Numbered from the stretch's first letter, positions 29,356 to 38,866 are shown. The stretch: 64,000 bases of DNA from Acinetobacter lwoffii (GCF_024129355.1 NZ_JAMXXP010000004.1:1-64000), one strand, 5' to 3'. The notes: generated by a model not told the origin, from the letters alone. Translations and numbers: made by a program.

Positions 29356-30105
29356 CTACAACTTGTTTTCAACCTCTTTCTGGTTAGCGCTCGCCACTCG
29401 TTCCGTCTGTTTATTCAGGTGCAGCATTTCTTTATACAGCGCATTAAACTCTTGCACGGCTTTATCGTCATAGAACATAAAGGTGTTATTTTTCTTTTGC
29501 CATTTATGCTTTTTCAATACTGCAAATAAGGCATCGGCCTTGGCCAGCGTCTGTTTTTCAATTTCAAAAATGACATGTGCATTACTATTTTGCTGACTGT
29601 CTTTCAGGGTCAGGCTCAGTTGCTGGCGATAACGGTTTTTAATATCCAGTTGCTGTGCCTTGTCGATCAGCTCGGCATCGCGCTGCTGGATTTTCTGCTG
29701 ATAATTGTTCACAATTTGATGGACTTGCTTGAGCATCGCTTCAGTTTCTTTATAGCCTTGTGCCTGATCCTTGGCCAAGCGGTCGATATTCAGAAAATTC
29801 TGCCAGTTGGCGGCTTTTAAGTCGCGTAGATACTGATTGCGTTCCTCGGCACTATCGCGCAATTGCCCCAGCATAAACTCAGCCATGATGGCATAGTCAC
29901 CATCCAGACGGTCATCTTCAAGTTCAATCTGAATCGGTTTAGACCAGTCCTGTGCCTGCTGCGCAATGCTCTCGGTTTTTTCTTCGAGCACGGTTTCATA
30001 TTCGAGCAGCTCAGCCTGATGTTTTTGCTGAACCGAATTCTGATAAAACAGCCCAATAAAAATTGCCAGTGTCACAGCGGCTACAATCATAAAAACACGC
30101 GGCAT
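29356..30105 (-). CDS. Membrane-anchored coiled-coil protein, unknown
   Basis: 249 aa. One N-terminal membrane anchor (FMIVAAVTLAIFIGLFY, residues 5-21), then a periplasmic helical region dominated by Gln, Glu, Lys and Leu with coiled-coil character. It has no cysteines and no recognised catalytic motif. GGAG precedes the ATG. It lies in a minus-strand series of unrelated hypothetical genes. Role unknown. Confidence 0.6.
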   Translation of the reverse strand: MPRVFMIVAAVTLAIFIGLFYQNSVQQKHQAELLEYETVLEEKTESIAQQAQDWSKPIQIELEDDRLDGDYAIMAEFMLGQLRDSAEERNQYLRDLKAANWQNFLNIDRLAKDQAQGYKETEAMLKQVHQIVNNYQQKIQQRDAELIDKAQQLDIKNRYRQQLSLTLKDSQQNSNAHVIFEIEKQTLAKADALFAVLKKHKWQKKNNTFMFYDDKAVQEFNALYKEMLHLNKQTERVASANQKEVENKL

Positions 30106-30329
30106 GTATACGCTCCAGCTCTGTCAGTCAGATCTTGTTGATTTACATCCACTATGCTTATTTTTTAAACACAATTCAAGGCATTTGATTTTTCCAATAA
30201 TATGTCTAACTTAGACAGAAATTGCTCCTCTCACAAAGCCATCTTCCCAGCACCCTATTTTGTCGATCTCATTGCATGGCAGATTTAATAAGCTCATTTA
30301 ACAAAGTTATCTAGACCGACAGGCGCACA

Positions 30330-30830
30330 TTATGGGGAATTAAACGGAAGGCTCAGATTCAGCCGGTTCGGATCGAATTGTTCCCGAACAATATTCACAT
30401 TGGTCGCATCGCGGTTAATTCCAAAAGGTTGCAGCAATACATACACCCCATTTCTTGGGTCTGAAGACTGCAAGCCCTGTGCGATGGCCAATACATATTC
30501 ACGGAACACCACAGGCAAGCTATCCAGATCAGGATCGGCAGGTGCACGCATCACATCAATATTCGCCACTACGTCACCATCCACGCTATAGGCCTGAATT
30601 TCACGTTCAATTTTCATCAGGCGCATTTGCAGGGCCTTACGCTGGCTATTCTGCTCCTGATAAGGCAACATTTTTTCAGTCACGGCGCGCAGTTCCGGTT
30701 CCGCCATGACAGTCAGAGTCGGCAAGACGACGGAATCAGCAGCAGGCGCAGCATGGCTTAATATCGGTAGGCTAAAAGCAGTACAGGCCGTAAGAAAGCC
30801 GAGTTTAATTGGTGTTAGGAGATTCATCAT
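30330..30830 (-). CDS. Secreted hypothetical protein
   Basis: 166 aa from the ATG at 30830 (a second ATG follows directly), chosen because GAGGGTG lies just upstream. The signal peptide (NLLTPIKLGFLTACTAFSLP) ends near SHA-APA. The mature part contains VVLPTLTVMAEPELR, a short segment like those before TonB-dependent receptor plugs, and ends with an NRLNLSLPFNSP tail. No family recognised. Confidence 0.6.
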   Translation of the reverse strand: MMNLLTPIKLGFLTACTAFSLPILSHAAPAADSVVLPTLTVMAEPELRAVTEKMLPYQEQNSQRKALQMRLMKIEREIQAYSVDGDVVANIDVMRAPADPDLDSLPVVFREYVLAIAQGLQSSDPRNGVYVLLQPFGINRDATNVNIVREQFDPNRLNLSLPFNSP

Positions 30831-31017
30831 TTTCACCCTCGTTTGGAAAAGGGAAAGTGTCAAAGCTAAATCTTACAAATAATGCCAGTGTCTATTGTTA
30901 AGTTTGATAAACGGTCAATGATGCATAAAAAGGCAGGAAACCTAGAAAAAGAAGACGTTGAAACAACTGAAAAATAGAAAAGAATGCTAATCTGGCTTTG
31001 GTGCAGGCAAAAAAAAT

Positions 31018-31041
31018 CCCCAAACATAGTTTGAGGATTTT
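31018..31041 (-). terminator. Terminator of the downstream tRNA-Phe gene
   Basis: On the minus strand AAATCCTCAAAC/GTTTGGGGATTT with a 4-nt loop, followed by T-rich sequence, directly behind the tRNA. Confidence 0.65.
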
Positions 31042-31048
31042 TTGAATA

Positions 31049-31124
31049 TGGTGGCGAGACCCAGGATCGAACTGGGGACACACGGATTTTCAATCCGTTG
31101 CTCTACCTACTGAGCTATCACGCC
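31049..31124 (-). tRNA. pheT: tRNA-Phe (anticodon GAA), copy 2
   Basis: 76-nt cloverleaf with encoded CCA. Anticodon stem ACGGA/TCCGT with loop TTGAAAA, anticodon GAA. Identical to the copy at 31262-31337. It has its own promoter-like sequence upstream and its own terminator. Confidence 0.95.
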
Positions 31125-31205
31125 GATGCGGTGTATTAAGCCGTATCTGGCTTCATTAGTCAATCAAAATTATGAAAAAAATATTTGAGTGGCTGATTTT
31201 TGGCC

Positions 31206-31232
31206 TAAAAAAAATCCCTGATGGGATCAGGG
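31206..31232 (-). terminator. Terminator between the two tRNA-Phe genes
   Basis: On the minus strand AATCCCTGATCCCATCAGGGATT followed by T8: a strong intrinsic terminator behind the first-transcribed tRNA-Phe. Confidence 0.75.
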
Positions 31233-31261
31233 ATTGAAAACTTTGAAATCGTTTTAAAATA

Positions 31262-31337
31262 TGGTGGCGAGACCCAGGATCGAACTGGGGACACACGGAT
31301 TTTCAATCCGTTGCTCTACCTACTGAGCTATCACGCC
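31262..31337 (-). tRNA. pheU: tRNA-Phe (anticodon GAA), copy 1
   Basis: 76-nt cloverleaf, anticodon GAA, encoded CCA, identical to the second copy 137 bp downstream. Just upstream, TTGACG and TAATAC boxes lie 19 bp apart. Confidence 0.95.
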
Positions 31338-31501
31338 GATGTCGCGTATTAAACAGTTTCAGCTGTAAATCGTCAAGAGCAGAGAGAATAATTTTCTTCA
31401 AATGTTTACTTTTCCATCAACTTGCGTCAATTTGAGTCATAAATCGAACAGTGTTTACCAAAGACCTCAGCAATAAAACAGATTTAAGCGGTTATTTACA
31501 T

Positions 31502-31526
31502 AAAAAAGCAGCCTAACGGCCGCTTA
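31502..31526 (-). terminator. Intrinsic terminator of the GNAT gene
   Basis: On the minus strand an imperfect AGCGGCC/GGCTGCT stem followed by T6, just past the stop codon. Confidence 0.6.
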
Positions 31527-31540
31527 TGGTTGATCGATTT

Positions 31541-31918
31541 TCAGATTTTTTCCAGATTGGCCAGACAACGATGAATGGCCCCACAGCCCGGCACAAAGTT
31601 TTTCACGCCTTTTTCTTCTTCCATCCGGCAAACCTCGCTCACCAGCCTTTCTGCCACACCACGACCGCGATTGGCCGGATGTACCACGATATTTTCCAGA
31701 ATGCGGCTTTCACCCTGACCGGTGCACCAGATTGCCCCAATAATTTTGCTATTAAATTCTGCGCTATAAACTGAGGTATACTGTGCAAGGTTTTGCTCTA
31801 GTTGTTCCATGGCATCTGCCCCGTCACTAAATTCAGGGCTCGTGTCATACAGTCGCTCAAGCTGGCTGCGCACTTCGTCATTTTCTAAAGAAGTATAAGC
31901 ATGTACGGTGATAGGCAT
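31541..31918 (-). CDS. Small GNAT acetyltransferase-fold protein, PanZ (PanM)-like
   Basis: 125 aa. The acetyl-CoA pyrophosphate-binding loop is in VVHPANRGRGVAERLV, and a partial GNAT fold precedes it. Length, the short N-terminal half and lack of a full substrate domain recall PanZ/PanM, the acetyl-CoA-dependent activator of aspartate decarboxylase (pantothenate pathway). This assignment is tentative; a generic N-acetyltransferase is the alternative. It is divergent from hisB. Confidence 0.6.
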   Translation of the reverse strand: MPITVHAYTSLENDEVRSQLERLYDTSPEFSDGADAMEQLEQNLAQYTSVYSAEFNSKIIGAIWCTGQGESRILENIVVHPANRGRGVAERLVSEVCRMEEEKGVKNFVPGCGAIHRCLANLEKI

Positions 31919-32014
31919 TGATAAACCCTCCTGAGCAATCTAATATGCGGTGACTTCGTCACGGCGAAAATATTTTCTACATCAATCATTTTGACGTATT
32001 TGAGGAACGTGTCT

Positions 32015-32608
32015 ATGACAGATCGTATCAGTGAAGTGGTAAGAAATACCAACGAAACCAAAATTCGAGTTCGTTTGAATCTCGACGGTACTGGTCAAGG
32101 CACCTTAAACACGGGTATTCCCTTTTTAGATCATATGATTGATCAAATCAAGCGTCATGGTCTGTTTGATATTGATATTCATTGTGATGGCGACCTGGAA
32201 ATTGATGACCATCATACCGTAGAAGACTGCGGTATTACGTTAGGTCAGGCTTTCGCGCAAGCACTGGGCGATAAAAAAGGCCTGAAACGCTATGGGCATT
32301 TCTATGCGCCACTCGATGAGTCTTTAAGCCGTGTCGTGGTGGATCTGTCTGGCCGTCCGGGCCTATTTATGGACATTCCATTTACCCGTGCCATGATCGG
32401 ACGTTTTGATGTGGATTTATTCTCTGAATTTTTCCAAGGCTTTGTAAACCATTCCTTGATGACTGTGCATATCGATAACCTGAAAGGCAAAAACAGCCAT
32501 CACCAGATCGAAAGCGTATTTAAAGCATTTGCGCGTGCGCTGCGTATGGCCTGTGAAGTGGATCCACGTGCTGCCAATACGGTAGCTTCAACCAAAGGTA
32601 CACTGTAA
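32015..32608 (+). CDS. hisB: Imidazoleglycerol-phosphate dehydratase
   Basis: Sixth step of histidine synthesis. 197 aa from the ATG at 32015, which has GAGGA eight bases upstream; monofunctional, without the phosphatase domain of enteric HisB. Metal-binding His-rich motifs [24 protein letters not shown] and the C-terminal [11 protein letters not shown] are intact. Its stop overlaps the hisH start by one base (TAATG). Confidence 0.96.
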   Translation: MTDRISEVVRNTNETKIRVRLNLDGTGQGTLNTGIPFLDHMIDQIKRHGLFDIDIHCDGDLEIDDHHTVEDCGITLGQAFAQALGDKKGLKRYGHFYAPLDESLSRVVVDLSGRPGLFMDIPFTRAMIGRFDVDLFSEFFQGFVNHSLMTVHIDNLKGKNSHHQIESVFKAFARALRMACEVDPRAANTVASTKGTL

Positions 32609-33225
32609 TGACCCGTATTGCCCTTCTTGATTATGGCATGGGAAATTTGCACTCTGCGGCAAAAGCATTAGAACATGTCGGTGCCACGGTAGATGTGACC
32701 AATGATCCAAAACTAATAGCACAAGCAGACAAGATTGTTTTTCCGGGCGTAGGCGCGATGCGTGACTGCATGCAAGGCATGCACGAAGCCGGAATTGATG
32801 AAGTGGTACGCAACGCCGTATTTAATAAGCCGGTATTGGCCATTTGTGTCGGCATGCAAGCTTTGATGCAACATTCTGAAGAGAATGGCGGTACCGATGC
32901 ACTGGGTATTTTCGAAGGTGCGGTTAAGCATTTTCCGGAAATGGCGGGCTTAAAAGTGCCACATATGGGCTGGAACCAGGTGCATCAGGCCGATCCCGAT
33001 CATCCAATGTGGAACAATATCGAACAGGACGCGCGTTTTTACTTTGTGCACAGTTACTATGTAGAACCACAAGATTCAGACTTGGTGGCAGCTACTTGTA
33101 CCTATGGCATCGAGTTCTGTACTGCAATTCATAAAGAAAACCTGTTCGCGACCCAGTTCCATCCGGAAAAGAGTCATACTGCTGGTTTGCAGTTATTAAA
33201 AAACTTCGTGGACTGGAAAATCTGA
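32608..33225 (+). CDS. hisH: Imidazole glycerol phosphate synthase, glutamine amidotransferase subunit
   Basis: Class I glutamine amidotransferase that feeds ammonia to HisF. 205 aa. Nucleophile Cys in [11 protein letters not shown], catalytic His and Glu in [18 protein letters not shown] at the start is typical. Coupled to hisB by a one-base overlap. Its partner hisF lies about 5.6 kb away on the same strand. Confidence 0.95.
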   Translation: MTRIALLDYGMGNLHSAAKALEHVGATVDVTNDPKLIAQADKIVFPGVGAMRDCMQGMHEAGIDEVVRNAVFNKPVLAICVGMQALMQHSEENGGTDALGIFEGAVKHFPEMAGLKVPHMGWNQVHQADPDHPMWNNIEQDARFYFVHSYYVEPQDSDLVAATCTYGIEFCTAIHKENLFATQFHPEKSHTAGLQLLKNFVDWKI

Positions 33226-33243
33226 TTTTCCTTTCGCCTAAAA

Positions 33244-33268
33244 AGTTCGCAGATTGCGGGCTTTTTTA
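33244..33268 (+). terminator. Probable terminator of hisBH
   Basis: GTTCGC/GCGGGC stem (with wobble pairs) and T6, about 20 bp past the hisH stop. Confidence 0.5.
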
Positions 33269-33356
33269 TTGATTATTTTTTACACTTTTCATTTATGAAA
33301 AATCCCTTTATCATAGACTTTATTATAAAAAATCTAACGAAAACAAAGGAAAAATA

Positions 33357-33875
33357 ATGATTAATACAATTCAGGATTCGGGGTGGAATGCATCAGGACG
33401 TTTTGGGCGACGTTCTTATATCGCATGGAATATGCTGCTTGGTTTTTGCTTTATGATCATCGGAATCATTGCTGCTTTCATTTTGCCTGGAATGAGTCCC
33501 GAGACTTTAGATGGTAAAATGTCCATGCCTTTAATGGTGATGTTGGTTTTGATCTACGGCGTTGCGATTTATTTTAGCGTGATTTTTTTAATTCGTCGTT
33601 TACATGACCGTAATCATAATGGCTGGCTTTCTTTACTGATTTTTGTGCCGGTCGTAAACCTTGTCTTTACACTTTACCTGTTATTGGCACCAGGTCACAA
33701 CGAAAGTAATGACTATGGTTCTCCACGCACCACACGTGGCTGGGAAACTCTTTTGGTGGTGCTGTATCTGGTACTCGCAGTTATTTTGGCAGCCTTTGCT
33801 GTCCCTGCTTATCAGAATTATGTTGAGCGTGCTCAACAGGCGCAGATAGAACAGAGTAGCTATCATACTGATTAA
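33357..33875 (+). CDS. DUF805 inner-membrane protein
   Basis: 172 aa with four membrane helices. The family markers GRFGRRSYIAWNM at the start and IRRLHDRNHNGW in the middle identify DUF805. The C-terminal part (LAAFAVPAYQNYVERAQQAQ) resembles the start of a pilin-type helix, as seen in some Acinetobacter DUF805 proteins. Function unknown. It has its own promoter region and terminator between hisH and the exonuclease gene. Confidence 0.8.
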   Translation: MINTIQDSGWNASGRFGRRSYIAWNMLLGFCFMIIGIIAAFILPGMSPETLDGKMSMPLMVMLVLIYGVAIYFSVIFLIRRLHDRNHNGWLSLLIFVPVVNLVFTLYLLLAPGHNESNDYGSPRTTRGWETLLVVLYLVLAVILAAFAVPAYQNYVERAQQAQIEQSSYHTD

Positions 33876-33894
33876 TCCTTGTTAAATTTTGCAT

Positions 33895-33924
33895 AAAGCC
33901 CATTCTTCATGGGCTTTATTTTTG
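33895..33924 (+). terminator. Intrinsic terminator of the DUF805 gene
   Basis: AAAGCCCAT/ATGGGCTTT stem with a short loop, followed by ATTTTT. Confidence 0.75.
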
Positions 33925-33978
33925 CCTAGAACAGCAAAAGTGATTAAGCTGAACGCATTCATTTAATGATTGAAGCTT

Positions 33979-34638
33979 ATGCAACAGCTGCTGGATGCTT
34001 TACCAAGCAAGGAACAAATTCAGACTTTTCCTGTATTTAAAAATCTTCCAATGCAACAGATTCAGGTGATTAATTGTCTGGAACAGTGTCATGCCCTTGC
34101 ACAGGAGCTAAAAAGCCATGCAGTCCTGGGTTTCGATTCTGAATCCAAGCCCACCTTTAAAGTCGGTGAAGTCTCGACTGGGCCACATCTGATTCAGCTG
34201 GCGACTTTGAACAAAGCCTATTTATTTCAAATGAACCCAGCCATCTGGACATTTCTCGCGCCGATTTTTAGCAGTCGCGACCAGATCAAGGTCGGTTTTG
34301 GCCTGAAAAATGATGCGCACCTGTTCCGTAAAAAAGGCATTGAACTCAACAGCGTGGTCGAACTGTCCAAATGTTTTAAAGCTGTTGGCTTCAATAATCC
34401 GGTCGGATTAAAAAATGCCATGGCTTTGCTATTTCAAGTAAATTTTCCTAAATCCAAACGGATTAGTACCTCGAACTGGGCCAGCAAGAAGCTCAGCCCG
34501 GCACAGATTGATTATGCAGCCGCAGATGCCTACGCGCCCGTGCTGGTATTTGAAGAATTACTACGTCGGGATTTATTACCCAAAGAGATTCCAAATACGT
34601 CACTGAAATTGAGAATCCGCCCTTCATCGACGGCTTAA
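33979..34638 (+). CDS. 3'-5' exonuclease (DEDD, RNase D-like)
   Basis: 219 aa from the ATG at 33979 (a TTG nine bases earlier is possible). DEDDy exonuclease motifs: VLGFDSESKP (Exo I, with Asp and Glu), GFGLKNDAHLF (Exo II) and IDYAAADAYAPVLVF (Exo III, Tyr and Asp). No HRDC domain, so it is shorter than RNase D. Likely nucleic-acid 3' end processing; substrate unknown. Confidence 0.85.
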   Translation: MQQLLDALPSKEQIQTFPVFKNLPMQQIQVINCLEQCHALAQELKSHAVLGFDSESKPTFKVGEVSTGPHLIQLATLNKAYLFQMNPAIWTFLAPIFSSRDQIKVGFGLKNDAHLFRKKGIELNSVVELSKCFKAVGFNNPVGLKNAMALLFQVNFPKSKRISTSNWASKKLSPAQIDYAAADAYAPVLVFEELLRRDLLPKEIPNTSLKLRIRPSSTA

Positions 34639-34641
34639 GTG

Positions 34642-34945
34642 CTTCGTCATAGCGACTTGATTTACGTATAAAAAGCTGTGATGAGTGCGGTCGATGAGAG
34701 AGCTGTGACTTTAGCAGATCTTATAGCTTCGATTATCGACCAGCTCAGTACACGATCCGTTATGGAAAATCTGATCTCCATTCACTCACAGAATTATTAA
34801 AACCATTAAAATAAATTACCTCACTGCTACCTGGCTGCGCACAGGTTTTCTTTATTCATACCGTTTAAGAGTTAGAAATTTCGACTTTATTTGCTAAGAT
34901 GAATACACTCAAATTCATTCTAAAGATTAAGCAAGGAGCGAAAGC
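34642..34945. other. Intergenic region before hisA
   Basis: About 300 bp, no gene supported. A TAAGAT -10-like box at 34896-34901 may be the hisA promoter; its -35 region is weak. GCAAGGAG serves as the hisA ribosome-binding site. Confidence 0.4.
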
Positions 34946-35680
34946 ATGCTGATCATCCCTGCAATTGACCTGAAAGATGGCAAATGTGTCCGTTTAAAAC
35001 AAGGTCGTATGGAAGACGATACCGTATTTTCAGACGATCCGGTCGCAACAGCACAGCATTGGGTAAATGAAGGCGCTCGCCGCTTACATTTAGTAGATTT
35101 AAACGGTGCTTTCGCAGGTACACCAATCCATAAGCCAGTGGTTGAAGCCATTGTCCGATCTCAACCTGATTTGCCGATCCAGATTGGTGGTGGTATCCGT
35201 TCTCTGGAAACCATCGAGCATTATCTGCAAGCCGGTGTTTCTTTTGTGATTATTGGCACCAAAGCAGTTCAGGATCCTGAATTTGTTGAAGAAGCATGTC
35301 AAAAATTTGCTGGCCACATTATTGTGGGTATTGATGCCATGAATGGTATGGTGGCAACAGATGGCTGGGCCAATGTGACTGATGTCAAGGCTACTGACCT
35401 GGCGAAACGTTTTGCCGATGCGGGCGTGTCGAGCATTGTCTATACGGATATCGCGCGTGATGGCATGATGCAGGGTGTGAATATTGAGCAAACCGTGAAT
35501 CTGGCACAATACTCAGGTTTGCCTGTGATTGCTTCAGGCGGCGTGACCAATCTGGATGATGTACGTAACCTGAAAGATCAACCGGGTATTTTAGGTGCAA
35601 TTACCGGCCGTGCGATTTACGAAGGTACATTAAGCTTGCGTGAAGCACAGTTATTGCTAGATGAGCAACAGGCGCTATAA
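34946..35680 (+). CDS. hisA: ProFAR isomerase (1-(5-phosphoribosyl)-imidazole-4-carboxamide isomerase)
   Basis: Fourth step of histidine synthesis; a half-barrel-duplicated TIM barrel. 244 aa, normal. Catalytic Asp in [13 protein letters not shown], phosphate-binding IGGGIRS and the second-half motifs [14 protein letters not shown] and ASGGVTN. It is followed by a strong UUCG-type terminator. Confidence 0.96.
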   Translation: MLIIPAIDLKDGKCVRLKQGRMEDDTVFSDDPVATAQHWVNEGARRLHLVDLNGAFAGTPIHKPVVEAIVRSQPDLPIQIGGGIRSLETIEHYLQAGVSFVIIGTKAVQDPEFVEEACQKFAGHIIVGIDAMNGMVATDGWANVTDVKATDLAKRFADAGVSSIVYTDIARDGMMQGVNIEQTVNLAQYSGLPVIASGGVTNLDDVRNLKDQPGILGAITGRAIYEGTLSLREAQLLLDEQQAL

Positions 35681-35694
35681 TTAAGTCTGCTGTA

Positions 35695-35720
35695 AAAGAG
35701 GTCTTCGGACCTCTTTTTTA
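35695..35720 (+). terminator. Intrinsic terminator of hisA
   Basis: AAAAGAGGTC TTCG GACCTCTTTTTT: a perfect stem capped by a stable TTCG tetraloop and followed by T's. Confidence 0.85.
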
Positions 35721-35746
35721 TTTTTTTAATTTTCTGATCTCCTGGC

Positions 35747-36676
35747 ATGTCTACACTTATTTCCAAAAATCACTCCGGCTGGATGGTAAAAGCACCGCAA
35801 CTCGCCCTGATCCTGATCACCATTATCTGGGGCGGCAGTTTTATTACTGTGCAATACGGGCTAAATTTTAGCAGTCCGATTATGTTTGTCGGCCTGCGCT
35901 TTGCTGCGGCAGCGCTTGCTGTCACCCTAATTTCACTGAAGTCGCTAAAAGGCATGAACCTGAAAGAAGTGTTCGCTGGCGCGGTGATTGGCATCATGAT
36001 CGCCATTGGCTACGGCACCCAAACTGTGGGTTTGCAGACCATCAGCAGCAGTGAGTCGGCTTTTTTAACGGCCTTGTATGTTCCGCTGGTTCCGATCCTG
36101 CTCTGGCTCATGTTCCGTAAAAAACCGCATGTCATGACCTGGATCGGAGCGCTGTTTGCCTTTATCGGTCTGGTGTTTTTGACAGGAAATGGTTTTGCTG
36201 CGATTCAGCTCAGTTTCGGGCAAACCCTGACTTTGCTCGGTTCGATTGCGATTGCACTGGAGATTATTTTTATCAGCCATTTTGCCGAGCAGGTGAATGT
36301 CCGCCGGGTCACGGTGCTGCAACTGATTTTTGCATCCCTGTTCTGCTTCATGATCGCACCTGTTTTAGGTGAATCTCAGTTACCTGGATTTCACTGGCAT
36401 CTGGCAGGAATTTTAGTCGGTTTAGGCATTGCCAGTGCCTTGATCCAACTGGTGATGAACTGGGCGCAGCGCATGGTCGATCCATCACAGGCAGCAATTA
36501 TCTATGCCGGCGAACCGGTATGGGCAGCCCTGTTTGGCCGTCTGGCCGGAGAACGGCTACCTGCACTCGCGCTAGTCGGTGGATTGATGGTGGTGCTTGG
36601 CGTGATTGCCAGTGAATGGAAACCAAAGTTTTTAAGAAAAGAACCCACAGAAGAATTAAAGCAAGATCTTTCTTAA
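35747..36676 (+). CDS. DMT-family transporter (EamA domains)
   Basis: 309 aa with ten predicted membrane helices in two EamA repeats. The first repeat has ILITIIWGGSFITVQYGL, the second shows the typical IYAGEPVWAALFGRLAGE near the end. Drug/metabolite exporter; substrate unknown. The stop is followed by a terminator shared with the convergent DUF4870 gene. Confidence 0.85.
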   Translation: MSTLISKNHSGWMVKAPQLALILITIIWGGSFITVQYGLNFSSPIMFVGLRFAAAALAVTLISLKSLKGMNLKEVFAGAVIGIMIAIGYGTQTVGLQTISSSESAFLTALYVPLVPILLWLMFRKKPHVMTWIGALFAFIGLVFLTGNGFAAIQLSFGQTLTLLGSIAIALEIIFISHFAEQVNVRRVTVLQLIFASLFCFMIAPVLGESQLPGFHWHLAGILVGLGIASALIQLVMNWAQRMVDPSQAAIIYAGEPVWAALFGRLAGERLPALALVGGLMVVLGVIASEWKPKFLRKEPTEELKQDLS

Positions 36677-36683
36677 TTCCGCT

Positions 36684-36713
36684 AAATCCCCCTTAAAAAA
36701 GGGGGATTTTTTT
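36684..36713. terminator. Bidirectional terminator
   Basis: AAATCCCCC TTAAAAAA GGGGGATTTTTTT lies between the convergent DMT transporter and DUF4870 genes. Such CCCCC/GGGGG hairpins look like a recurrent element type. Confidence 0.7.
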
Positions 36714-36735
36714 CTCTAAGGAAATACGGCTAAAA

Positions 36736-37131
36736 TTATTTGCTATACATCGGTCTATTGTCATTTAAGCGCATGATGCCGCGAATCGCCCGATACACAA
36801 TCCAGATCCAGGCCAAAACCACCACCACTAAACAGAACGCCGATGCGCCAAATGCGACCCCTGCAAACAGGTTAGGATCTTCGCCGGTAAAGAACAAAAA
36901 GAAAAATGGAATAAAGGCGACGATATTCCAGAACAGATACCACCAGAAACTGCGGATCTGCCAGGTAAAATGGCTTTCAAAGATGGAACCGCGCACATCG
37001 CGCCGTTTCACATAGTTAATGATTAGCGCCACGAGAGCCAGCAGGCCAGCACTAAAAATGGCCACAATATATAAAATGTACAGTGCAAAAGTCAGTGTAC
37101 GGTTTGAGTCTTTATCAATGGAATAGTTCAC
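36736..37131 (-). CDS. DUF4870-type inner-membrane protein
   Basis: 131 aa, three to four membrane helices, Phe- and Trp-rich (FHFTWQIRSFWWYLFW-like centre). Starts at GTG (37131), supported by an excellent AGGAGGGG ribosome-binding site; no ATG fits. Family function unknown. It is probably co-transcribed with the upstream CSD-DUF1294 gene, 20 bp away. Confidence 0.75.
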   Translation of the reverse strand: MNYSIDKDSNRTLTFALYILYIVAIFSAGLLALVALIINYVKRRDVRGSIFESHFTWQIRSFWWYLFWNIVAFIPFFFLFFTGEDPNLFAGVAFGASAFCLVVVVLAWIWIVYRAIRGIMRLNDNRPMYSK

Positions 37132-37151
37132 GTCCCCTCCTGGTACTTCCC

Positions 37152-37778
37152 CTAGATATTTAAACTATTCAACGGGGAAATCAGCCATATAATCAAAATG
37201 ATGTTAAAGGCTATGGTACAAAAATATATCTGCCGGAAAGGTTGTTTTTGTGTTTTATGCCGTAATTTCTGCTGTGCCAGCCAGGCTGCCGGCCAGCCGC
37301 CTAAGAAAGCCACCACATGCAGAGTGTTTTCCGGAATACGGCGATTACCCAGCTGTGCCGCTTCTTTGTCTTGGGCATAAAGCCAGTAGCTGAGCGCATT
37401 CATCAGGCTGACCAGCAACAACACCAGTCCACTCAGTAAACTACCCAAGGTCAAAGCCACCAGAAAAAGAATATAGAGCACACAGGCAATCTGCATCGGC
37501 TGTAATTTCTGTGTCTGCTGTGGCTTGGACGGTTTGAATTTTGCTTGCAGGCTTTTGGCTTGTACTGCTTTCAAGTACATCACCTGCTGCGCACGATAAC
37601 GGCCGCGTTCATCCAGAATCACCAGATAATCCAGCGCACAGCCCACGATTGGACGTGGGCCAGGCTTGGCAAAGTCCTTGATATGCAGAAATACGCGATC
37701 TTTGGCCGGATCACTAGGCTGGATAAAACCATAGCCTTGGTCATCAAACCATTCCACTAAGCGTCCCTGATCGCGCAT
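37152..37778 (-). CDS. Cold-shock domain fused to DUF1294 membrane domain
   Basis: 208 aa. Residues 1-70 form a cold-shock (OB-fold) nucleic-acid-binding domain (GRLVEWFDDQGYGFIQPSDP, VFLHIKDF). A linker and then three or four membrane helices of DUF1294 follow, with RRIPENTLHVVAFLGGWPAAW and RHKTQKQPF. It is a membrane-tethered RNA/DNA-binding layout of unknown function. Confidence 0.85.
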   Translation of the reverse strand: MRDQGRLVEWFDDQGYGFIQPSDPAKDRVFLHIKDFAKPGPRPIVGCALDYLVILDERGRYRAQQVMYLKAVQAKSLQAKFKPSKPQQTQKLQPMQIACVLYILFLVALTLGSLLSGLVLLLVSLMNALSYWLYAQDKEAAQLGNRRIPENTLHVVAFLGGWPAAWLAQQKLRHKTQKQPFRQIYFCTIAFNIILIIWLISPLNSLNI

Positions 37779-37805
37779 ATCCCCTATCCTTTTTAATCTG
37801 TTTGT

Positions 37806-38753
37806 TTAAGCGGTGACGAATTTTAAGCGTTCAATCAGCATATTACGCATTTCGTCCGGATTTTTTTGCAAAATATCTTCGCCGGTCCGGCCTAATGCTG
37901 CATTACGCTGAGCCACCTGCAGGCGCATCATCCAGAAGCGTCCTGCCGCCATAGCCAGATACAACTCCAGACAGGCGCGTTCATCACTGGTTAAAGGACG
38001 AATTGTTTCATAGGCATTTAAAAAGCTAATCGCTTTTTCTTCGTTTAAGATCACGTCAGGATATTCGGTACAGAAGTCATTTAACGTAATGGCGATATCA
38101 AACAGCCATTCATCTTTATTCAGCTCATAAAAATCCAGAATGCCATTCAGCTGATCGCCTTCAAATAAGGTATTGTCACGGAACAGATCCGAATGAATAA
38201 AACCGCGTGGACGATCCGGATATACCGCTGTCAACGCCTCATATAAACCTAATAATTTGCCGAGCAAGACTTTATCTGCCGGACTTAAACTCGGTTTGAT
38301 CTCTTGAGATACTGCCAGCCAATAGGCATGATCACGCACAAAATTACGTTCTAATTTAAAGTCTTTCAGTGCCACATGCATTTTCGCCTGAGCCACTGCA
38401 ATCGCTTCAACTTGTGCGACGGTAGATGGCATCGGATGTTCACCCATCAGGCGCGGTGCAATCTGTGCCGGTTTATCTGTAATGCTGTGAATCGCTTTGC
38501 CTGAATGCGACAAAGGCACAGGAACGGCCAATCCGGCCTGACCCAGATGTTCCAGCACAGGAACCAGTTCACCTGCTGCCTGCTCATCCATATCTTCAAA
38601 CACCGTCAGCACATATTGCTGATCTTCGCAGACTAAAAAGTAGTTGGTATTTTGAATACCGCCTTGAATGGGAATCAGATCAATCGCCTTTAAACCATAA
38701 GGTGCTGCAAAATCCTGAACTTCCTTTAAAGTCAAAGTGGTATAAACCGACAT
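37806..38753 (-). CDS. thrB: Homoserine kinase, type II (choline-kinase-like fold)
   Basis: Phosphorylates homoserine in threonine synthesis. 315 aa from the ATG at 38753, the usual length; a longer reading to 38810 is unlikely. It belongs to the aminoglycoside/choline kinase fold, not the GHMP family: catalytic motif RGFIHSDLFRDNTLF and the metal-binding GILDFYE are intact. It lies divergent from hisF. Confidence 0.9.
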   Translation of the reverse strand: MSVYTTLTLKEVQDFAAPYGLKAIDLIPIQGGIQNTNYFLVCEDQQYVLTVFEDMDEQAAGELVPVLEHLGQAGLAVPVPLSHSGKAIHSITDKPAQIAPRLMGEHPMPSTVAQVEAIAVAQAKMHVALKDFKLERNFVRDHAYWLAVSQEIKPSLSPADKVLLGKLLGLYEALTAVYPDRPRGFIHSDLFRDNTLFEGDQLNGILDFYELNKDEWLFDIAITLNDFCTEYPDVILNEEKAISFLNAYETIRPLTSDERACLELYLAMAAGRFWMMRLQVAQRNAALGRTGEDILQKNPDEMRNMLIERLKFVTA

Positions 38754-38866
38754 AGAAAACCTGCGAAAAAACTTACATAATTTTGCTAGAATACCGTTTC
38801 CATCTGCCAAGGTGTAGCGCTTGCGTGGGTGAGTTTCATAATCGGCTGTAATAATTGGAAAAATTT

